Position numbers and translations under genes: made by a program. The notes below the pieces were generated by a model, which ran no database searches, was not told the DNA's origin, and saw nothing but the letters and a program-made list of their open reading frames with translations. This document shows, in pieces, positions 4,942 through 5,166 of a stretch of 5,166 bases of DNA. Source of the DNA: Bacteroidales bacterium (GTDB taxonomy: Bacteria > Bacteroidota > Bacteroidia > Bacteroidales > JAOZTL01); contig JAOZTL010000259.1 in NCBI GenBank assembly GCA_029942205.1, positions 1 to 5,166 on the forward strand, in the 5' to 3' direction. Position 1 is the stretch's first letter. Every line of letters begins with the position of its first letter.

Positions 4942-5166
4942 AAATCATTAAAAAATTGTTTTTATTCTTATAAAAACTAACTTAATGCTTATGTAACTTG
5001 ATTTTAAACGTTTTCTTCTATATTTCACTTCCTTCCTTTTTTTTACAGGATTGCATAATCAACATCCCAAAGCTGAAGATTTTAATGACTCTCACTAAAT
5101 TGGCATTCTATGTTTTATTTTTTAGTTTTACAGAAAAAACAAACAACAATATTCAATAGCTATGAA
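4942..5166. other. Intergenic after array, no supported gene
   Basis: AT-rich with no long frame. It contains the hairpin at 4958-4977. A 24-codon frame (5085-5159) with a hydrophobic start, and an ATG at 5162-5164 cut by the window edge, are both too short to judge. Confidence 0.5.
4958..4977 (-). terminator. AT-rich hairpin with T tract on minus strand, weak
   Basis: GTTTTTAT-TCTT-ATAAAAAC is a perfect eight-pair stem with a four-base loop. Read leftward it is followed by AATTTTTT, giving the form of an intrinsic terminator for a minus-strand transcript entering from the right. The stem has only one G-C pair, so it would be weak. It lies 16 bases after the stop of the plus-strand repeat ORF, where it could also mark a 3' end. 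Confidence 0.3.

Noticed and set aside
5085..5159. 24-codon plus-strand frame beginning MTLTKLAFYVLFFSF, like a signal peptide
   Set aside because: It is too short, has no recognisable mature part, and stops three bases before an ATG at the window edge; chance frames of this size are common in AT-rich DNA.
5162..5166. ATG at the right edge as the start of a new gene
   Set aside because: Only five bases of it are visible, so it cannot be supported.

Overview
This is an AT-rich window with long, repeat-laden intergenic spaces, A-rich leaders instead of clear Shine-Dalgarno sites, and protein sequences that look like Bacteroidota (Cytophagales or Flavobacteriia type). That assignment is an inference from style; there is no rRNA or other marker gene here. 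Three well-supported genes all read leftward (minus strand), and the right-hand kilobase holds no recognisable conserved gene.

Layout from left to right. Bases 1-260 are intergenic and carry two copies of a short stem-loop repeat. Bases 261-2432 encode a 723-residue hybrid sensor: a secreted THI5/NMT1-type substrate-binding domain, one membrane helix, a PAS domain and a histidine kinase core. Bases 2433-2758 are intergenic, with a stem-loop copy just before the kinase start and a long hairpin just after the next gene. Bases 2759-3415 and 3430-4119 are the B and A subunits of a 3-oxoacid (succinyl-CoA:acetoacetate type) CoA-transferase, arranged as a two-gene operon (A first in transcription) with a 14-base gap. 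Bases 4120-5166 hold a tandem pair of the stem-loop repeat, several palindromes, and a 294-bp array of fourteen 21-bp units (seven 42-bp units) that can encode a small heptad-repeat protein on the plus strand.

The CoA-transferase moves CoA from succinyl-CoA to acetoacetate (or a related 3-oxoacid), feeding ketone-body or amino-acid carbon into acetyl-CoA. The sensor kinase probably reads a small extracytoplasmic ligand; no response regulator lies in the window, so its output is unknown. The kinase and CoA-transferase are separated by 326 bp and need not be functionally linked.

The most unusual content is intergenic. One family of short elements, built on a GGTCTTCGACC-type hairpin followed on the plus strand by a T tract and a TTACGCA-like box, occurs in every intergenic interval. 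Copies sit directly ahead of both leftward transcription units, and one abuts the start of the 21/42-bp array. Differences between array units fall at third positions of the plus-strand frame, which weakly supports that frame as translated.
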